This document shows, one piece after another, positions 62,227 through 64,000 of a stretch of DNA of 64,000 bases; within the stretch, counting starts at the first letter, position 1; every line of letters starts with the position of its first letter. This DNA is from MFD04716-140 sp963703125 (GTDB lineage: Bacteria; Bacteroidota; Bacteroidia; Flavobacteriales; Flavobacteriaceae): positions 62,001-126,000 of the forward strand of contig OY969790.1 of NCBI GenBank assembly GCA_963703125.1. Reading direction: 5' to 3'. The translations under genes and the position numbers were made by a program. Below the pieces are notes generated by a model, which was not told the origin of the DNA, did no database searches, and was given only the letters and a program-made list of their open reading frames with translations.

Positions 62227-64000
62227 TTATTTGGCCGCAACAACTTTCATTACTCCTTGCATAATACGCCAGTGACCTGGAAAAGTACAAATGAAGGGGT
62301 ACACACCCGGTTCGCTGGGTACAGTAAATTTAAGCGTTACTGTCTGCTCTGGATTTATCAAGGCGGTCGCAAAAAGAACCTCGTCCATCCTTGGAACATA
62401 GTTCATTTCGGCTCCGTTGGGGTCGGCGCCCAACTTATCTGCTGCGGCACCCACTTTATCTTTCGTTCCTGGTTTTACAATGACCAAATTGTGCTGCATA
62501 AAATCTACATTTTGCAATACAATTTCTACCGATTCCCCGGCAGTTACAACAAATTCGGTTACATCGTACTTCATTTCATTTTTAACCGTTTTTATATTTA
62601 TGGACGTGCCTATTTTTCCAGTGGTGTCGTTACTATCTTTTCCATCGGCGCCTTGGCCAAAATAATTCTGTGCAAATAAATCGGCCACTGAGGCTCCTCC
62701 GAAAGCGTTATCGTAGCTTTTCGAATAATCGTTCTCTACATCAAACTTCCATGTTCCTGCCAACGAAACCGTTTTTTCGCCTGAACGAATAAACATTTGT
62801 TCGGGTTTGCCGTATATACCTCCATTGCCACCAATATCCTCAACGCGCACGGCAATGGTATTGGCTCCGTTTGTAAACAAATTAACAGGGACATCGTAAT
62901 ATCGGTTTCTCATATGATCCTTTTCAGTAAGCCCTATTTGCTTTCCATTGATGAATACCACATCGGAATCATTAATAGGACCTAATGATATATAGGTTGA
63001 ATTGCGGCTATTGAAGTTAAAGTTTCTTCTAAACCAAATCACCCCATCCATATCGAGACCGGCATCTTCAATATATTGGGGCAGTTGCATGGTCTTCCAA
63101 TTGCTATCGTCAAAAGCGACATCTTGCCTTTGATCGGTTTTTGTGGCCGACATTTTAAATTTAGGATGGGACAAAGCATACTTTTTCATAAATCCTTCAC
63201 CATGCCTAGTGGCCGCCGCATAGAGTGCTTTGGATAACCAACTATCCTTTGCAACACTTTTTTCCTGACTTAGTTCATAAAGCATTTCCCCTACAGATTC
63301 TGATGTTGGTCTTTCAGAATAATACAATATTGCGGCCAATTGAACGGAAGGATCGCTGTCGTTTAAAATATTGGCTTTTAGCAATGAAGCATCGGTTGTT
63401 TCATTTTTTGGAAGCATTTGTATGGCTGCTTTCCGAACTGAGGCCGAAGGATGGTATAAAGCACCAGTTGCCACATTGATGGCTTCTTTTTCTGTTTGAA
63501 GGGCGCCTAGTCCGTCAAGTGTCCATAAAGCATGGAGTGCTCCAGAATTTAATCCCTTAGCATCCATATGGGAGTTGTTTACAAGTTTATACAAGTCATT
63601 GACAACATCTGTTTGACCCCTTTCTACCAATAATCGCTGTGCGGTCATTCTCCAAAACATATTTTCGTTTGTAAGGGTATGCACCAATTCCATTGGGTTT
63701 TCCATGTCCAAAACCAAATCCTCCGATTCTTCATGATTTTTGGGCACTACACGCCAAATTCTTCCCCGGGATATATCACGTAATGGATTTTCATACGCAT
63801 TCCCTTTGCCATTTACCGCGTCATACCCTCCTCTTACGGCCGAAGGCGTTGGATTATGCTGGACAATAAAATTATACCAATCCGCCACCCATGCGTTCCC
63901 ATCAGGACCTACTTTTGCAGCCACGGGAGATACCCATTCGTCAGAACTAGCAAAGAGATTACCACCATCTTCTTCATGGTAACCCGCACCGTCTTTTTCG
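62227..64000 (-). CDS. Large exported dehydrogenase-type protein with HEAT-like repeats and azurin-like domain, 5' part missing
   Basis: 590 residues in the window; the frame runs to the right edge with no start. N-terminal part (SPVAAKVGPDGNAWVADWYN, RDISRGRIWRVVPKN) is the blade end of a PVC-type membrane-bound dehydrogenase. HEAT-like repeats follow (SVRKAAIQMLPKNE, SVQLAAILYYSERP), a beta domain (DGVIWFRRNFNFNSRNSTYI), and a C-terminal cupredoxin (about the last 140 residues): HNLVIV and CTFPGHWRIMQG hold the His, Cys, His and Met of a type I copper site. It should oxidise a sugar and pass electrons to its own copper. Upstream of the TIM barrel and oxidoreductase genes. Confidence 0.85.
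   Translation of the reverse strand, partial: EKDGAGYHEEDGGNLFASSDEWVSPVAAKVGPDGNAWVADWYNFIVQHNPTPSAVRGGYDAVNGKGNAYENPLRDISRGRIWRVVPKNHEESEDLVLDMENPMELVHTLTNENMFWRMTAQRLLVERGQTDVVNDLYKLVNNSHMDAKGLNSGALHALWTLDGLGALQTEKEAINVATGALYHPSASVRKAAIQMLPKNETTDASLLKANILNDSDPSVQLAAILYYSERPTSESVGEMLYELSQEKSVAKDSWLSKALYAAATRHGEGFMKKYALSHPKFKMSATKTDQRQDVAFDDSNWKTMQLPQYIEDAGLDMDGVIWFRRNFNFNSRNSTYISLGPINDSDVVFINGKQIGLTEKDHMRNRYYDVPVNLFTNGANTIAVRVEDIGGNGGIYGKPEQMFIRSGEKTVSLAGTWKFDVENDYSKSYDNAFGGASVADLFAQNYFGQGADGKDSNDTTGKIGTSINIKTVKNEMKYDVTEFVVTAGESVEIVLQNVDFMQHNLVIVKPGTKDKVGAAADKLGADPNGAEMNYVPRMDEVLFATALINPEQTVTLKFTVPSEPGVYPFICTFPGHWRIMQGVMKVVAAK

Noticed and set aside
1..64000. CRISPR arrays, tRNA or rRNA genes, and insertion sequences
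   Set aside because: No regularly spaced repeats, no cloverleaf-like sequence and no transposase frame were noticed by reading; a dedicated search would be needed to exclude small tRNA genes.

Overview
The window is a chromosomal stretch from a member of the Bacteroidota, almost certainly a marine Flavobacteriaceae (Maribacter/Zobellia/Arenibacter-like; the genus cannot be fixed from the sequence). The evidence is: AT-rich DNA with long intergenic A/T tracts; promoter elements of the Bacteroidota type (TAnnTTTG) in place of -10/-35 boxes and few Shine-Dalgarno sequences; many short lipoproteins and TonB receptors; and families typical of Flavobacteriia (DUF4252, 2TM domain, LETM1-related protein, DUF4331, ThuA/sorbosone-dehydrogenase lipoproteins).

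Layout. 0-5.2 kb is housekeeping: a partial SRPBCC gene, trmH, a CobB-type sirtuin, a haem-binding protein, purB with a small companion gene, and a MscS channel. 5.3-11.4 kb is a sigma factor / membrane anti-sigma candidate / three DUF4252 protein operon, divergent from two tandem S41 peptidase lipoproteins. 11.5-16.7 kb is a vitamin B12 uptake locus: a TonB receptor behind a cobalamin riboswitch, and divergent btuF-btuC-btuD genes. 16.7-23 kb holds rmuC, a thioesterase and the oxidative pentose phosphate genes pgl, zwf and gnd. 23-26.5 kb looks accessory: an AAC(3)-I-like acetyltransferase, an NmrA-type reductase, two Crp/Fnr-family regulators and a 570-base stretch with no convincing gene. 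26.5-32.5 kb carries small membrane and lipoprotein genes and a 1134-residue ThuA/PQQ-type dehydrogenase/PKD/cytochrome c lipoprotein.

32.7-44.7 kb is unusual. Six genes each carry a single-site lesion: a YdeI-family gene, two of three tandem amidohydrolases, sodC, an ECF sigma factor and a VOC protein. Intact genes lie between them, including an operon of a threonine-synthase-like PLP enzyme, a DUF1611 (DgcN-like) protein and a dipeptide-epimerase (DgcA-like) protein.

44.7-54.4 kb has a glycosyltransferase, a DUF547 protein, an MMPL exporter, two tiny membrane proteins, and a four-gene operon of two DUF4331-type exported proteins, a TPR lipoprotein and a TonB receptor. 55.8-60.1 kb is a signalling operon: a TPR protein, a histidine kinase with a C-terminal 2TM domain, four stand-alone 2TM proteins and a LytTR response regulator. 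Two promoter regions of this operon share a 21-base-period direct repeat exactly 43 bases from matching -7 elements, a probable autoregulatory LytTR operator. The right edge has a Gfo/Idh/MocA oxidoreductase, a TIM-barrel isomerase and a partial large protein ending in an azurin-like domain, probably a carbohydrate or polyol catabolic operon.
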